Assembly: GCF_900112035.1 (NCBI RefSeq)
Contig: NZ_FOKC01000001.1
Location: forward strand, 310,001 to 374,000
Source of the DNA: Nocardioides alpinus
Lineage (GTDB): Bacteria > Actinomycetota > Actinomycetes > Propionibacteriales > Nocardioidaceae
Length of the DNA: 64,000 nt
Direction: 5' to 3'
Under the pieces are notes generated by a model, which saw nothing but the letters and a program-made list of their open reading frames with translations, ran no database searches and was not told the DNA's origin. The position numbers and the translations under genes are program-made. Positions 26,733 through 35,584 of the stretch are shown piece by piece (the stretch's first letter is position 1; each line of letters opens with the position of its first letter).

Positions 26733-27512
26733 CTAGCCGCCGAAGCGGCGCTCGCGCGCGGCGTATGCCCGGATCGCGCGCAGGAAGTCGACCCGGCGGA
26801 AGTCGGGCCACAGGGCTTCGCAGAAGTAGAACTCCGAGTTCGCCGACTGCCAGAGCAGGAAACCGCCGAGCCGCTGCTCCCCCGAGGTGCGGATCACCAG
26901 GTCAGGGTCGGGCTGGCCCTTGGTGTAGAGGTGCTCGGCGATGTGCTCGACGTCGATGAGGTCGGCGAGCTCCTCCAGCGACGTCCCACGCGCGGCGTGC
27001 TCGGAGAGGAGGGCGCGTACGGCGTCGGCGATCTCGCGACGCCCGCCGTAGCCGATCGCCACGTTGACGAGGATGCCGTCGATGTCGCGGGTCGCCTCCT
27101 CGGCCGCCTTGAGCCGCGCGGCGGTCTCGGGGGGCAGCAGGTCCAGGGCACCCACGGGGTGGATCCGCCAGCGGCCGGCCTCGGCGAGCGACTCGACCGC
27201 ACCCTCGATGATCGTGAGGAGCGGGGTCAGCTGGTCGGCCGGCCGGTTGGTGAGGTTGTCGCTCGAGAGCAGCCACAGCGTGACCACCTCGACCCCGACC
27301 TCCTCGCACCAGCCGAGGAGCGGGCGGATGTTGTCGGCGCCGGCCTGGTAGCCCTCGGCGGTGTTGAGCCCGACCGCCTTCGCCCAGCGCCGGTTGCCGT
27401 CGAGCATCACGCCGACGTGCTTCGGGATCTGGTCGGACGGCAGGAACTTCACGACGCGGGACTCGTACGCCGGGTAGAGCACCCGTCGCACCGCGTCCTT
27501 CAGCCTCACCAC
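26733..27512 (-). CDS. uppS: Isoprenyl transferase (cis-prenyltransferase)
   Basis: This 259-residue enzyme condenses isopentenyl diphosphate in cis onto an allylic primer for polyprenyl lipid carriers used in cell-wall synthesis. Signatures: MLDGNRRWAK with catalytic Asp38, LLSSDNLTNRP, and the C-terminal RTSGEQRLGGFLLWQSA, ANSEFYF and LWPDF. In M. tuberculosis the homologue beside hemolysin III (Rv1086) is a short-chain Z-farnesyl diphosphate synthase, and position suggests the same here. Product chain length cannot be read from sequence. It is divergent from the hemolysin III gene, 82 bases from the small upstream ORF. Confidence 0.92.
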   Translation of the reverse strand: MVRLKDAVRRVLYPAYESRVVKFLPSDQIPKHVGVMLDGNRRWAKAVGLNTAEGYQAGADNIRPLLGWCEEVGVEVVTLWLLSSDNLTNRPADQLTPLLTIIEGAVESLAEAGRWRIHPVGALDLLPPETAARLKAAEEATRDIDGILVNVAIGYGGRREIADAVRALLSEHAARGTSLEELADLIDVEHIAEHLYTKGQPDPDLVIRTSGEQRLGGFLLWQSANSEFYFCEALWPDFRRVDFLRAIRAYAARERRFGG

Positions 27513-27594
27513 CTGCCGATGGTAACCGCCGCGAGACCCAACCCCCTGGGGTGGACGACTGCGCGTCTGACCTTGGTACCGCTACTTTGGAAGC

Positions 27595-27612
27595 ATGGAG
27601 ACCCGCTCATGA
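27595..27612 (+). CDS. Five-codon upstream ORF coupled to the hemolysin III gene
   Basis: ATG GAG ACC CGC TCA TGA would encode METRS. Its ATG is six bases after TACTTT, a good -10 hexamer, so it would be translated from a leaderless mRNA. Its TGA overlaps the ATG at 27609 as ATGA. A ribosome finishing this peptide would be placed on the hemolysin III start, which lacks a Shine-Dalgarno of its own. The peptide is unlikely to have a function itself. Confidence 0.5.
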   Translation: METRS

Positions 27613-28367
27613 CGCCGCGCGACCGGGTCGAGAATGCCGTCGAGCACGCCGTCGAGCGCGCCGAGCACGCGGTGGAGCGCGCCAGCGAGCTGATGTCCGA
27701 CAAGCTGGCCGAGGTCAAGCCGCACCTGCGCGGCTGGTTGCACGCCGCCACCGCACCCATCGCGCTCGTCGCCGGCATCGTGCTGGTCGCCCTGTCGCCC
27801 ACGGAGCTGACCCGCATCGGTTCGGCCGCGTTCGCCTTCTCCGCGCTCCTGGTCTTCACCGTCTCCGCGATCTACCACCGCGGCACGTGGTCGCCGCGCA
27901 CGTGGGCGTTCCTGCGCCGCTTCGACCACGCCAACATCTTCGTGCTCATCGCCGGCACCTACACGCCCTACGCCCTGCTCTTCCTCGAGGGCACGGCTCG
28001 TACGACGCTGCTGCTGGTCGTCTGGGGCGCCGCCATCGCAGGCGTCATCTTCCGGGTCTTCTGGACCGACGCGCCGCGCTGGCTCTACACCCCGATGTAC
28101 CTCGCCCTCGGCTGGGCGGCGATCTTCTTCATCCCCGCGTTCGTCGCGGGTGCCGACCGGTTCAGCAGCGGCATCGCGATCGCCACGCTGGTCCTGGTGG
28201 CAGCGGGCGGCCTGCTCTACACCGTCGGCGGGGTCATCTACGGCCTCAAGCGGCCCAACCCGTCGCCGCGCTGGTTCGGCTTCCACGAGGTGTTCCACTC
28301 CCTCACGGTGCTGGCGTTCGCCGCGCACTACGTCGGCGTCTCGCTGGCGACGTACTCGCTGCGTTGA
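27609..28367 (+). CDS. Hemolysin III family (PAQR/TrhA) membrane protein
   Basis: A 252-residue, seven-helix membrane protein. PAQR-family motifs: FSALLVFTVSAIYHRGTWSP near helix 2, FLRRFDHANIFVLIAGTYTP (conserved FDH), and the metal-site HEVFHSLTVLAFAAHY in the last helices (two His plus one). The N-terminal 40 residues are a charged amphipathic helix (NAVEHAVERAEHAVERASEL) with an 11-residue-like periodicity. TrhA proteins affect membrane fluidity and lipid homeostasis; true hemolysin activity is unproven. The start at 27609 is coupled to a five-codon upstream ORF. Neighbours match the mycobacterial Rv1085c region. Confidence 0.9.
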   Translation: MTPRDRVENAVEHAVERAEHAVERASELMSDKLAEVKPHLRGWLHAATAPIALVAGIVLVALSPTELTRIGSAAFAFSALLVFTVSAIYHRGTWSPRTWAFLRRFDHANIFVLIAGTYTPYALLFLEGTARTTLLLVVWGAAIAGVIFRVFWTDAPRWLYTPMYLALGWAAIFFIPAFVAGADRFSSGIAIATLVLVAAGGLLYTVGGVIYGLKRPNPSPRWFGFHEVFHSLTVLAFAAHYVGVSLATYSLR

Positions 28368-28508
28368 CTGCGCTCGCTCGTCGGTCCAGGCACCGTCGGG
28401 CGGCGAGCGCGTCGGTGGGGGCCGGCGGTGAGCCTCCTCACGTCCGGCAACCATCGCGTGCCCCCGCTCGTCGTACTGGGGAACCCCGTCCCCCACCCCG
28501 ATCGCGTG

Positions 28509-28886
28509 ATGTCTGACAACGACCCCCAGCCCGACCGTCCGCCCCTTCTCGACCTCAGCCTCCCGCAGCTGGTCGCCGGCGCCACCGCCGCGGCGACGTC
28601 CGCGATCCTGATCAGCCGGATGGGGCTGCTCGGCACCGTCCTCGGCGCAGCCGCGGCGAGCATCGTGTCGGCGATCGTGACCGCCGGGCTCGTGAGCGGC
28701 TGGCACCGGGTCCGCACGGTGCCCCGCAGGTTCCCGCGCAACGTCCACGGCATGGTGGTGACCGCCGCCGCGCTCGGCCTGGTCGTGGTCGCCTTCCGGA
28801 CAGGGGTGGAACTGGTGGGCGCGGAGCTGCCGGCGGACGCCTTCGCGGCCCGCTGGCTCGCGCAGATCGGCGTCAGCGGAGGCTGA
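28509..28886 (+). CDS. Small membrane protein of unknown function
   Basis: A 125-residue protein, not recognised. A Pro/Asp-rich cytoplasmic start (MSDNDPQPDRPPLLDLSLPQ) is followed by two hydrophobic helices joined by SRMGLL (residues about 22-60), a basic turn (HRVRTVPRRFPRN) and a third hydrophobic helix (GMVVTAAALGLVVVAF). No signal peptide. GTG 28506 and ATG 28509 are both possible starts. The 3' end overlaps the convergent DUF1353 gene by 14 bases. Confidence 0.7.
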   Translation: MSDNDPQPDRPPLLDLSLPQLVAGATAAATSAILISRMGLLGTVLGAAAASIVSAIVTAGLVSGWHRVRTVPRRFPRNVHGMVVTAAALGLVVVAFRTGVELVGAELPADAFAARWLAQIGVSGG

Positions 28887-29796
28887 TCAGGCCGAAGGTG
28901 ACCAGGGCCGCACCCACGACGAGGGCGGCCAGGCCCCAGGCGGCGAGGGGCCAGCGCCGCGCGAGGCGCTCGAGCGCCAGGTAGGTGGCGCCGATGGCCG
29001 CCAGACCGACCGTCACGTGCAGGAGCACCGCGAGCATCACCCCGGCGATCGCGCCGGCCGTCCGCAGCCGACCCCAGAGCAGGCTCAGCGCGAGGGGGAG
29101 CACGATGGCCCCCGACAGTCCGCCGGCCAGCTCGGCCCAGAAGGAACGGTCTCCCATCCACGGGACGTCGAGGGCGCCCGGCCACGAGCGGTCGAGCAGG
29201 TCCCCGGTGGAGCTGTAGCCGAGGTAGAGGATCGTCGCGATCGTGACGCCCGCCGCGATCCGGTAGGACCAGTGCCGTGCCCGAGTCCACGGCACCTCGC
29301 GGCCCACGAAGATCGTCGCGACCGTGACCGCGGTCCACACGATCCAGCGCCGGATCACGCCGGTCCCCGTGTCGGCCATCGCGTCGCGGAAGATCCGGTC
29401 GGCGCTCACCCGGTCGACCTCGTGCCCGTCGGTGGAGACGTACGACGTCGGGTCGGCGCGGCCCGCCACCAGTGCGTCGTGCAGCAGGGCGGCGGGCAGG
29501 TGGGCTCCGGTCTTCGGCACCAGCCACGTGAAGAGCGCCGGCACCGACGTGAGGTCGGTGCGGAAGCCGGGGTCGGCCGGCACCAGCAGCTCGCCGAGGT
29601 GGCGGTCACGGTAGGCCAGGCGACGCTCGAGGGAGAAGGTCTCGACGCCCTCCTCAGCGTGCCGCTCGAGCACGATGCGCATGTCGGCGCCGGGGTCCGG
29701 CGGGTCACCCGGGACGCCCTCGCGAGGAAGCGTCCCGCCGTCGTAGAACCGGCGTGGCTGCTGCACCACCTGACCGCTTCGCTCCCGAGTCCGCAT
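28873..29796 (-). CDS. DUF1353 domain protein with C-terminal membrane region
   Basis: A 307-residue protein. Residues about 35-150 match DUF1353 (FRTDLTSVPALFTWLVPKTG, then LPAALLHDALVAGR, with RVSADRIFRDAM). DUF1353 is also found in phage and small cytosolic proteins, function unknown. The C-terminal half has about five hydrophobic helices ending in LAAWGLAALVVGAALVTFGL. The ATG at 29796 follows CACACT and GGAGGC. Extensions upstream would overlap the divergent glycosyltransferase. It overlaps the end of the convergent gene by 14 bases. Confidence 0.75.
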   Translation of the reverse strand: MRTRERSGQVVQQPRRFYDGGTLPREGVPGDPPDPGADMRIVLERHAEEGVETFSLERRLAYRDRHLGELLVPADPGFRTDLTSVPALFTWLVPKTGAHLPAALLHDALVAGRADPTSYVSTDGHEVDRVSADRIFRDAMADTGTGVIRRWIVWTAVTVATIFVGREVPWTRARHWSYRIAAGVTIATILYLGYSSTGDLLDRSWPGALDVPWMGDRSFWAELAGGLSGAIVLPLALSLLWGRLRTAGAIAGVMLAVLLHVTVGLAAIGATYLALERLARRWPLAAWGLAALVVGAALVTFGLISLR

Positions 29797-29837
29797 GCCT
29801 CCAGTGTGGCGCCGTGGACCGTACGCTGGCGACCACC

Positions 29838-30974
29838 ATGCGGATCCTGTGCACGTTCGTCGGCGGACTCGGACACCTCGCTCCCCTGCTGCCGCTGGCA
29901 CGGGCGGCACGGGCCGCCGGCCACGAGGTGGCGATCGCCGGATCGGGCGGCCTGGTCCCGCGGATCGAGGAGGCGGGCTTCCGCGCCTACGGGACGAGCC
30001 CCCAGCCGCACCACGCGGGGGTTCCCGCGTCCCGGGACCTGACGCCGCTCGAGGTCACGGACGCCCGCGCGGCTGAGGTCGAGTTCGCCGCGAACTTCGC
30101 GGACCGGGGCGCCCGCCGGATGGCCGCCGCGGTGCCGGCCGTCATCGAGGACTTCCGACCCGACCTCGTGCTGCGCGACGAGACCGACCTCGGGTCGACG
30201 ATCGCCGCCGAGCTGCGCGACGTCCCGGTCGCCACCCACCTCGTGCTGGCGTCGGGCCTGCTGGTCCGACCCGAGCTGGTCGGCCCGGTGCTGGACGTCG
30301 TGCGCGCCGAGCACGGGCTGGACCCGGACCCCACCCTGGCCCGCCTGACCTCGGGGCTGGTGCTGTCCGACTTCCCGGCGTCCTTCCGCAGCCCGGACTC
30401 GCCGCTCCCCGTGCGGCCGACGCACTACCGGTCTGGGCCCGCGCCCGAGCGGACCGGGCGAGCAGCCGGACGTCCGGGTGTCTACGTCACCCTCGGCACC
30501 ATCTTCAACAAGACGTCGGGCGACCTCTTCGAGCGGCTCCTCGCCGGCCTCGCCGACGTGGAAGCCGACGTGGTGGTCACCCTCGGTCGCGAGCTCGACC
30601 CGGCTGACGTCGGCCCCCAGCCCCGGCACGTACGGGTCGAGCGTTTCGTGCCCCAGGCCGAGGTGCTGCCCGAGGTCGACCTCGTCGTCTCGCACGGCGG
30701 CTCCGGCAGCCTCATGGCGGCGCTCGCCCACGGACTCCCGTCGGTGCTCGTGCCCCTGGGCGCGGACCAGCCCCACAACGCGCTGCGGGCCGGGGAGCTC
30801 GGCGTCGCCACCGCGCTGTGCGCCGCCACCGCGACGGCGGACGACGTCGCCGACGGCGTACGGACCGCGCTGGCCGACGCGGCCATGGCCGCACGCTGCC
30901 GGGTGGTCGCCGACGAGATGCGGGGCCAACCGGGCCTCGACTCCGCGGTGTCGGCGTTGGAGGGCGCGGTGTAG
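29838..30974 (+). CDS. GT1-family glycosyltransferase (macrolide/UGT type)
   Basis: A 378-residue GT-B fold enzyme that transfers a sugar from an NDP donor to a small acceptor. The N-terminal half begins MRILCTFVGGLGHLAPLLPL, typical of the family. The C-terminal donor-binding signature reads VSHGGSGSLMAALAHGLPSV followed by VPLGADQPHNA; VRVERFVPQAEVLPEVDLV precedes it. The His in the HGGSGS motif and the final DQ pair contact the sugar nucleotide in known members. Acceptor unknown; no biosynthetic cluster is nearby. It converges directly with the next gene (stop codons adjacent). Confidence 0.88.
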   Translation: MRILCTFVGGLGHLAPLLPLARAARAAGHEVAIAGSGGLVPRIEEAGFRAYGTSPQPHHAGVPASRDLTPLEVTDARAAEVEFAANFADRGARRMAAAVPAVIEDFRPDLVLRDETDLGSTIAAELRDVPVATHLVLASGLLVRPELVGPVLDVVRAEHGLDPDPTLARLTSGLVLSDFPASFRSPDSPLPVRPTHYRSGPAPERTGRAAGRPGVYVTLGTIFNKTSGDLFERLLAGLADVEADVVVTLGRELDPADVGPQPRHVRVERFVPQAEVLPEVDLVVSHGGSGSLMAALAHGLPSVLVPLGADQPHNALRAGELGVATALCAATATADDVADGVRTALADAAMAARCRVVADEMRGQPGLDSAVSALEGAV

Positions 30975-32249
30975 TCAGGCCTCCAGCAGGTCGTTGCGGA
31001 ACACCCCGTCCGGGTCGAGGCGGGAGCCCAGCTCGCGGAACGCAGCGAGGTCGTAGGCACCCTCCGGGGCACGCAGCGCCGGGGTGGCGGTGATCTTGCC
31101 CCAGTGCGCACGCGGCGCCCAGGGCGCGAGCGCGTCCTCCACCGCGCGCAACGCCGGCATCACCAGCGCAGGGTCGGGCCGCCACGTGAAGTGCGCGACG
31201 ACGGAGTCGCGGCCGCGGACAGGGCTGAGCCAGAGGTCGTCCGCGGCGACCGAGCGGATCTCGTGGACGAGCAGCGCCGGAGCGACCGCGTCGCGGATGC
31301 CGATCATCGTCGGCACCAGGTCGGGCGCCGCGGCTCGGGGCAGGAACAGCTCGCTCTGCAGCTCCTCCCCGACGCTCGGCAGGTGCGAGGCCCGGAAGTG
31401 CGGAAGCCGCTCGTGCCACGGCCCCGGGACGCCCTGCTGCGGTGACGCGGCTGCCGGGTCGACGCCCGGCACCGGGTGCAGTTCGCGGTCGGCCGACGCC
31501 CGCGAGGCCAGGCACGGCGCGAGGGCCCCCGGCCGGTCGAGCCGCTCCTTGACCCACACCGACGAGACCCGGTCGGGGTCCGCGAGGTTCGTGAACACGC
31601 TGACACCGGTGCCGCTGGCCAGCACCTCCGGCAGCTGCTCGGCCACCTCGTCGGCCGGGAGGTCCGCCCACACCCGCTGACGGACCTCGTACGTCGGCTC
31701 GGTGCGCAGCCAGAGCCTCGTCACCACACCCAGCGCGCCGAGCGAGACGACCGCGCCACCGAAGTCCGGGTGCCCGGAGTCGATGCGCACGAGGTCGCCG
31801 GAGGCGGTGACGATCTCGATCGCGACGACCGCCGTCGCCAGGGACCCGAGGTGGTCGCCGGAGCCGTGGGTGCCGGTCGCGCACGCCCCGGCCACGCTGA
31901 TGTGGGGCAGCGAGCCGAGGTTGTGCAACGCACGCCCCCGGGCCTGCAGCACGGGAGCCACCTCGGCGTACGTCATCGCACCCGGCACGACAGCGACCGG
32001 ACCCTCCGGACCGTCCTCGAGCTCCACCGACAGACCGAGGTCACGGGTGCTGACGTGCACCCCGTCGGTGTCGGCGACCCGGGAGAAGGAGTGCCGCGAG
32101 CCGAGGGCCCGGACACGGTGGCCGGCGGCAGCGGCGGTCGCGACGACCTCCCTCAGCTCGGCGACGCTGCCCGGGCGCACGAGCTCACGTGCGCCGTAGG
32201 TGAGGTTGCCGGCCCAGTTGGTCCGGCGGCTGTGGTCGGGCGTGCTCAC
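30975..32249 (-). CDS. FAD-linked alditol/aldonolactone oxidase (VAO family)
   Basis: This 424-residue flavoprotein has a PCMH-type FAD domain with GSRHSFS (the His is the usual covalent FAD site in alditol oxidases), SLPHISVAGACATGTHGSG and SLGALGVVTRLWLRT. The C-terminal D-arabinono-lactone oxidase domain ends with APRAHWGKI, the catalytic Lys motif of the family. It probably oxidises a sugar alcohol or lactone with O2, releasing H2O2. The GTG at 32249 has GAGGAG six bases upstream. Substrate preference (xylitol, sorbitol, gulonolactone) is open. Confidence 0.88.
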   Translation of the reverse strand: MSTPDHSRRTNWAGNLTYGARELVRPGSVAELREVVATAAAAGHRVRALGSRHSFSRVADTDGVHVSTRDLGLSVELEDGPEGPVAVVPGAMTYAEVAPVLQARGRALHNLGSLPHISVAGACATGTHGSGDHLGSLATAVVAIEIVTASGDLVRIDSGHPDFGGAVVSLGALGVVTRLWLRTEPTYEVRQRVWADLPADEVAEQLPEVLASGTGVSVFTNLADPDRVSSVWVKERLDRPGALAPCLASRASADRELHPVPGVDPAAASPQQGVPGPWHERLPHFRASHLPSVGEELQSELFLPRAAAPDLVPTMIGIRDAVAPALLVHEIRSVAADDLWLSPVRGRDSVVAHFTWRPDPALVMPALRAVEDALAPWAPRAHWGKITATPALRAPEGAYDLAAFRELGSRLDPDGVFRNDLLEA

Positions 32250-32327
32250 GGGTGCTCCTCGGCGAGGGGAAGGGGCGGCCAGCGTCCCACGGATCGGTGG
32301 GCCCGGCAGCGCGTCTAGGGTGCCGCC

Positions 32328-33317
32328 ATGACCACCGCCCGCACCGTTCCCGTCACCACCGAGATGGACGGTGACGAGCTCGACGCCCTGGACGCGTGGC
32401 ACCTCGCCCGACGCCACGGGTTGAGGAAGGTGGTGGTCGAGTCGTTCGTGCGCTTCCGCTACGGCGACGGCTTCACCAACTCCCGCGCGCTCGCGCTCCA
32501 GGCCTGCCTCGCGGTGGTGCCGTTCCTGCTCGCGCTCACTGGGCTCGCCTCCGACCTCGACGAGGAGCGTCCCGCAGCGGTGGTCGCCCACGTCGTCGAC
32601 TCGCTCTCCCCCGGCAACGGGTCGAGCGACGCGCTCGCCTCGGCGGTCGAGAAGTCCGACGAGTCCGAGAAGGCCGGCGAGGTCGCGCTCGTGCTCGGCC
32701 TGGGGTTCGCCCTCCTCTCGATGACGACCGCGATGGCCCAGGTCGAGCGCGGCGCCAACCGCATCTACGGCATCCGGCGCGACCGCAAGGCCCTCGCGAA
32801 GTACGGCCGCGCCGCCGTCCTGACAGCGATCCTCGCGGCACCGGTGGGCATCGGCTTCCTGATGATCGTCGGCGGCGGCGCCTTCGGGGAGGCGATGGCC
32901 GACAACTACGGCTGGTCGGACGACGCCGTGCAGTGGTGGAACGTGCTGCGCTGGCCGATCGGCCTCGGCCTGCTCGTCCTGACGATCGCCGTCCTGCTCG
33001 ACCACGTGCCCCGTCGTCGGCAGCCGGCGCTGTCCTGGCTCGCCCTCGGGGCCGGCATCGCCGTCCTGCTGAGTGCCGCGGCCACCGTCGGGCTGGCCCT
33101 CTACGTCTCGCTCAGCGCGTCGTTCGGCAGCGTCTACGGGCCGCTCGCCGGCATCTTCGCGCTGCTGCTGTGGGCGCTGCTGTCCTCGATCTCCCTGTTC
33201 TACGGCACGGCGGTCTGCGCCCAGCTCGAGGCGCTCCGCGCCGGGGACGACCACCCCGCCCTCGACGATCCCGGCCGACCGCACGCGCGGACCGTCGGGG
33301 AGGGCACGGGCGACTGA
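32328..33317 (+). CDS. YihY/BrkB-family membrane protein (copy 1)
   Basis: A 329-residue inner-membrane protein with six predicted helices. Family features: FTNSRALALQACLAVVPFLL, MTTAMAQVERGANRIYGIRR, and FGSVYGPLAGIFALLLWALL. An acidic insert (DESEKAGEV) follows the first helix pair. Members have no settled function; RNase BN was an earlier misannotation. The ATG at 32328 follows TAGGGT and six bases. A second, distant BrkB protein is encoded at 61194-62210. Confidence 0.88.
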   Translation: MTTARTVPVTTEMDGDELDALDAWHLARRHGLRKVVVESFVRFRYGDGFTNSRALALQACLAVVPFLLALTGLASDLDEERPAAVVAHVVDSLSPGNGSSDALASAVEKSDESEKAGEVALVLGLGFALLSMTTAMAQVERGANRIYGIRRDRKALAKYGRAAVLTAILAAPVGIGFLMIVGGGAFGEAMADNYGWSDDAVQWWNVLRWPIGLGLLVLTIAVLLDHVPRRRQPALSWLALGAGIAVLLSAAATVGLALYVSLSASFGSVYGPLAGIFALLLWALLSSISLFYGTAVCAQLEALRAGDDHPALDDPGRPHARTVGEGTGD

Positions 33318-33337
33318 GGCCGTCGTACGCTGCCCCC

Positions 33338-33946
33338 ATGGACGCCGACGCGTGGGACCAGCGGTACGCCGCCAGCGAGCTCGTGTGGTCGCGCGAGCCC
33401 AACCAGTTCGTGGCCACCGAGCTCGCCGACCTCGCGCCCGGCACCGCGGTCGACCTCGCTGCGGGTGAAGGTCGCAACGCGATCTGGCTCGCCTCCCGCG
33501 GCTGGTCGGCCCACGCCGTCGACTTCTCCCAGGTGGCGCTCGACAAGGGCGCCCGGCTGGCCGACGGCCTCGACGTCACCTGGGTCTGTGCGGACGCCAC
33601 CAGCTGGCAGCCGGCGCAGCCGGTCGACCTGGTGGTGATGGCCTACTTCCAGGTGCCGGCCGCCGACCGACGACGTGCGGTGCGCAGCGCCGCGACCATG
33701 CTCCGACCGGGCGGGACGCTGCTGCTCGTCGCCCACGACTCGACCAACCCCACCGAGGGCACCGGTGGACCGCAGGACCCTGCCGTGCTGATGACCGCCG
33801 AGGACGTGCTGGCCGACCTCGAGGGGATCGCGGTCGACGTGCTGCGCGCCGAGCGGGTCGCGCGCGAGGTCAGCCCGACCGACCCGCACGGCGGGGCGGA
33901 GACGCGTACGGCCTGGGACTGCCTGGTGCGGGTGGTGCGCGCCTAG
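33338..33946 (+). CDS. Class I SAM-dependent methyltransferase (TehB-like)
   Basis: A 202-residue methyltransferase resembling the tellurite-resistance/thiopurine type: WDQRYAASELVWSREPNQFV at the start, VDLAAGEGRNAIWLASRGW (SAM loop), HAVDFSQVALDKGA, and LRPGGTLLLVAHDS. The WDQRY opening is characteristic of this small-molecule methyltransferase group. The ATG at 33338 follows TACGCT and six bases. Its TAG lies in a CTAG shared with the convergent 77-residue gene. Confidence 0.87.
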   Translation: MDADAWDQRYAASELVWSREPNQFVATELADLAPGTAVDLAAGEGRNAIWLASRGWSAHAVDFSQVALDKGARLADGLDVTWVCADATSWQPAQPVDLVVMAYFQVPAADRRRAVRSAATMLRPGGTLLLVAHDSTNPTEGTGGPQDPAVLMTAEDVLADLEGIAVDVLRAERVAREVSPTDPHGGAETRTAWDCLVRVVRA

Positions 33947-34176
33947 CGCTCGTCGGCGTCGGCGTCGGTCGTCACGGACCGGTCGACCGGCTCGTCGCCG
34001 TAGACGCCCGCGTCCTTGGCCGCCTGGGCCTTGCGCAGCTGCTTGACCAGGCTGAAGCCGATGATGACCACCGCGATGATCATGAAGATCCACAGCGCGA
34101 AGCCCAGTGGCCCGGCCTTGACCTCAGTGGGCTTCGGCGTCGGGTCGTCGATCAGGATGAGCAGCAGGTCGAGCAT
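33943..34176 (-). CDS. Small single-helix membrane protein downstream of mca (Rv1083-like position)
   Basis: A 77-residue protein with one transmembrane helix (GPLGFALWIFMIIAVVIIGF) and a short hydrophobic start (MLDLLLILI), then a basic stop-transfer (LVKQLRKAQAAK) and an acidic tail (TTDADADER). It lies 23 bases after mca on the same strand, as the small gene Rv1083 follows mca (Rv1082) in M. tuberculosis, from memory. GACACT and six bases precede the ATG. A partner role with Mca is possible but untested. Confidence 0.75.
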   Translation of the reverse strand: MLDLLLILIDDPTPKPTEVKAGPLGFALWIFMIIAVVIIGFSLVKQLRKAQAAKDAGVYGDEPVDRSVTTDADADER

Positions 34177-34199
34177 GCCCCCAGTGTCCCACTTCCCGC

Positions 34200-35093
34200 C
34201 TAGGGAGCAGGGATCGGGATGCCTGCGAAGAGGTCGTCCTCCGGGCGGGTGCTCTCGACCGTCGACTCGACCAGCTCGTAGTCCTCGGTCGGCCACACCT
34301 TCTGCTGGATCTCGCGCGGGATCGCGAACCACATGCCGTCGGGGTCGATCTGGGTCGCGTGCGCCAGGAGGGCCTGGTCGCGGACCCCGAAGAAGTCCCC
34401 GCAGGGCACGCGGGTGGTGATCCGGTCGTCCCAGTCGGCCTCGCGCTCCCACGTGGCGAGGCGCTCCGTGTAGGGCGACTCGAGGCCGTGCGCGAGCATC
34501 GCCTCGTGCAGGGCGTTGGTCTTCGCCCAGCTCCAGCCGTGGTGGTAGTAGAGCTTCATCGGCTGCCACGGCTCCCCCGCGTCTGGGAACTGCTCGGGGT
34601 CCCCGGCCGCGGCGTAGGCGGCGACGGAGACCTCGTGGCAGCGGATGTGGTCGGGGTGCGGGTATCCCCCGCGCTCGTCGTACGTCGTCAGGACGTGCGG
34701 GCGGAACTCGCGGATCAGCCGCACCAGGCGCTCCGTCGCCTCCTCCAGCGGGACGAGCGCGAAGCAGCCCTCCGGCAGCGGTGGCTTGGGGTCTCCCTCG
34801 GGCCAGCCGGAGTCGACGAAGCCGAGCCAGTCCTGCCGGATGCCGAGGATGTCGCGGGCCCGGTGCATCTCCTCGCGCCGGATCTCGGAGATGTTCTCCC
34901 AGACCTCCGGCCGGTCCATCTTGGCGTTGAGCACCGAGCCCCGCTCGCCCCCGGTGCAGGTGGCGACGTGGACGTCGACGCCCTCGGAGACGTACTTCGC
35001 CGTCGACGCGGCGCCCTTGCTCGACTCGTCGTCGGGGTGGGCGTGGACGTGCATCAGCCGGAGCCCGGCACGAGGGCGATCAGTTCGGGCCAT
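34200..35093 (-). CDS. mca: Mycothiol S-conjugate amidase
   Basis: This 297-residue zinc enzyme cleaves mycothiol adducts so the toxin leaves as a mercapturic acid. Zinc ligands sit in HVHAHPDDESSKG (His19, Asp22) and GGYPHPDHIRCHEV. Mca-specific features are CTGGERGSVLN, the lysine in SSKG, and the C-terminal IPREIQQKVWPTEDYELV, absent from the shorter MshB deacetylase. Length fits Mca (about 290). TAGACT plus six bases precedes the ATG at 35093. It is divergent from the DUF4307 gene, an arrangement also found in mycobacteria. It shows that this organism uses mycothiol. Confidence 0.96.
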   Translation of the reverse strand: MARTDRPRAGLRLMHVHAHPDDESSKGAASTAKYVSEGVDVHVATCTGGERGSVLNAKMDRPEVWENISEIRREEMHRARDILGIRQDWLGFVDSGWPEGDPKPPLPEGCFALVPLEEATERLVRLIREFRPHVLTTYDERGGYPHPDHIRCHEVSVAAYAAAGDPEQFPDAGEPWQPMKLYYHHGWSWAKTNALHEAMLAHGLESPYTERLATWEREADWDDRITTRVPCGDFFGVRDQALLAHATQIDPDGMWFAIPREIQQKVWPTEDYELVESTVESTRPEDDLFAGIPIPAP

Positions 35094-35130
35094 GGGAGAA
35101 GTCTAGGAGCAGCCGCTTAGGCTTGGACGC

Positions 35131-35520
35131 GTGACCACCGACCTCACCGAACGCTACGGCGCCCCCTCGCGGTGGCGACGGCCGGTGACCATCGGGCTCG
35201 CGCTCACGTTCGCCGTCGTGGGACTCTCCTGGCTGGCCTGGACGGCGTGGTTCCACAGCACCCCCGCCGCCTCCTCCGAGCTCATCACCTACGACGTCAC
35301 CAGCGACTACGAGACGCAGGCCAGGCTCGACGTCACGCTGGGCGACGGGGTCGAGGCGAGCTGCCGGCTGCGTGCCTTCGCCGAGGACCACACGACGGTC
35401 GGCGAGATCGCGTTCACCCCGGTCGAGGGCACCAACGAGGTGGTCATCCGCACCGAGCGCCGGGCCACCACGGTCGAGAAGCTCGGCTGCACCGCGCCGG
35501 GCCAGCCACGCCCGCGCTGA
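35131..35520 (+). CDS. DUF4307 membrane protein
   Basis: A 129-residue single-pass membrane protein (helix TIGLALTFAVVGLSWLAWTA, residues about 20-40). The extracytoplasmic part starts with WFHSTPAASSELITYDVTSD and carries EASCRLRAFAEDHTTVGE, the DUF4307 core. Function unknown, but the mca/DUF4307/greA order is conserved in actinobacteria. The GTG at 35131 follows TAGGCT and seven bases, so it is probably leaderless. Confidence 0.88.
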   Translation: MTTDLTERYGAPSRWRRPVTIGLALTFAVVGLSWLAWTAWFHSTPAASSELITYDVTSDYETQARLDVTLGDGVEASCRLRAFAEDHTTVGEIAFTPVEGTNEVVIRTERRATTVEKLGCTAPGQPRPR

Positions 35521-35584
35521 CCCGCTCAGCCGCCGCTCTGCCCCGCGCCACGGCGTACGAACTGCGCATTTCAGCGCGTCTTGC

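Noticed and set aside
30975..33284. Minus-strand reading that extends the alditol oxidase about 345 residues upstream
   Set aside because: The extension is antisense to the BrkB gene; GTG 32249 with GAGGAG gives the normal family start.
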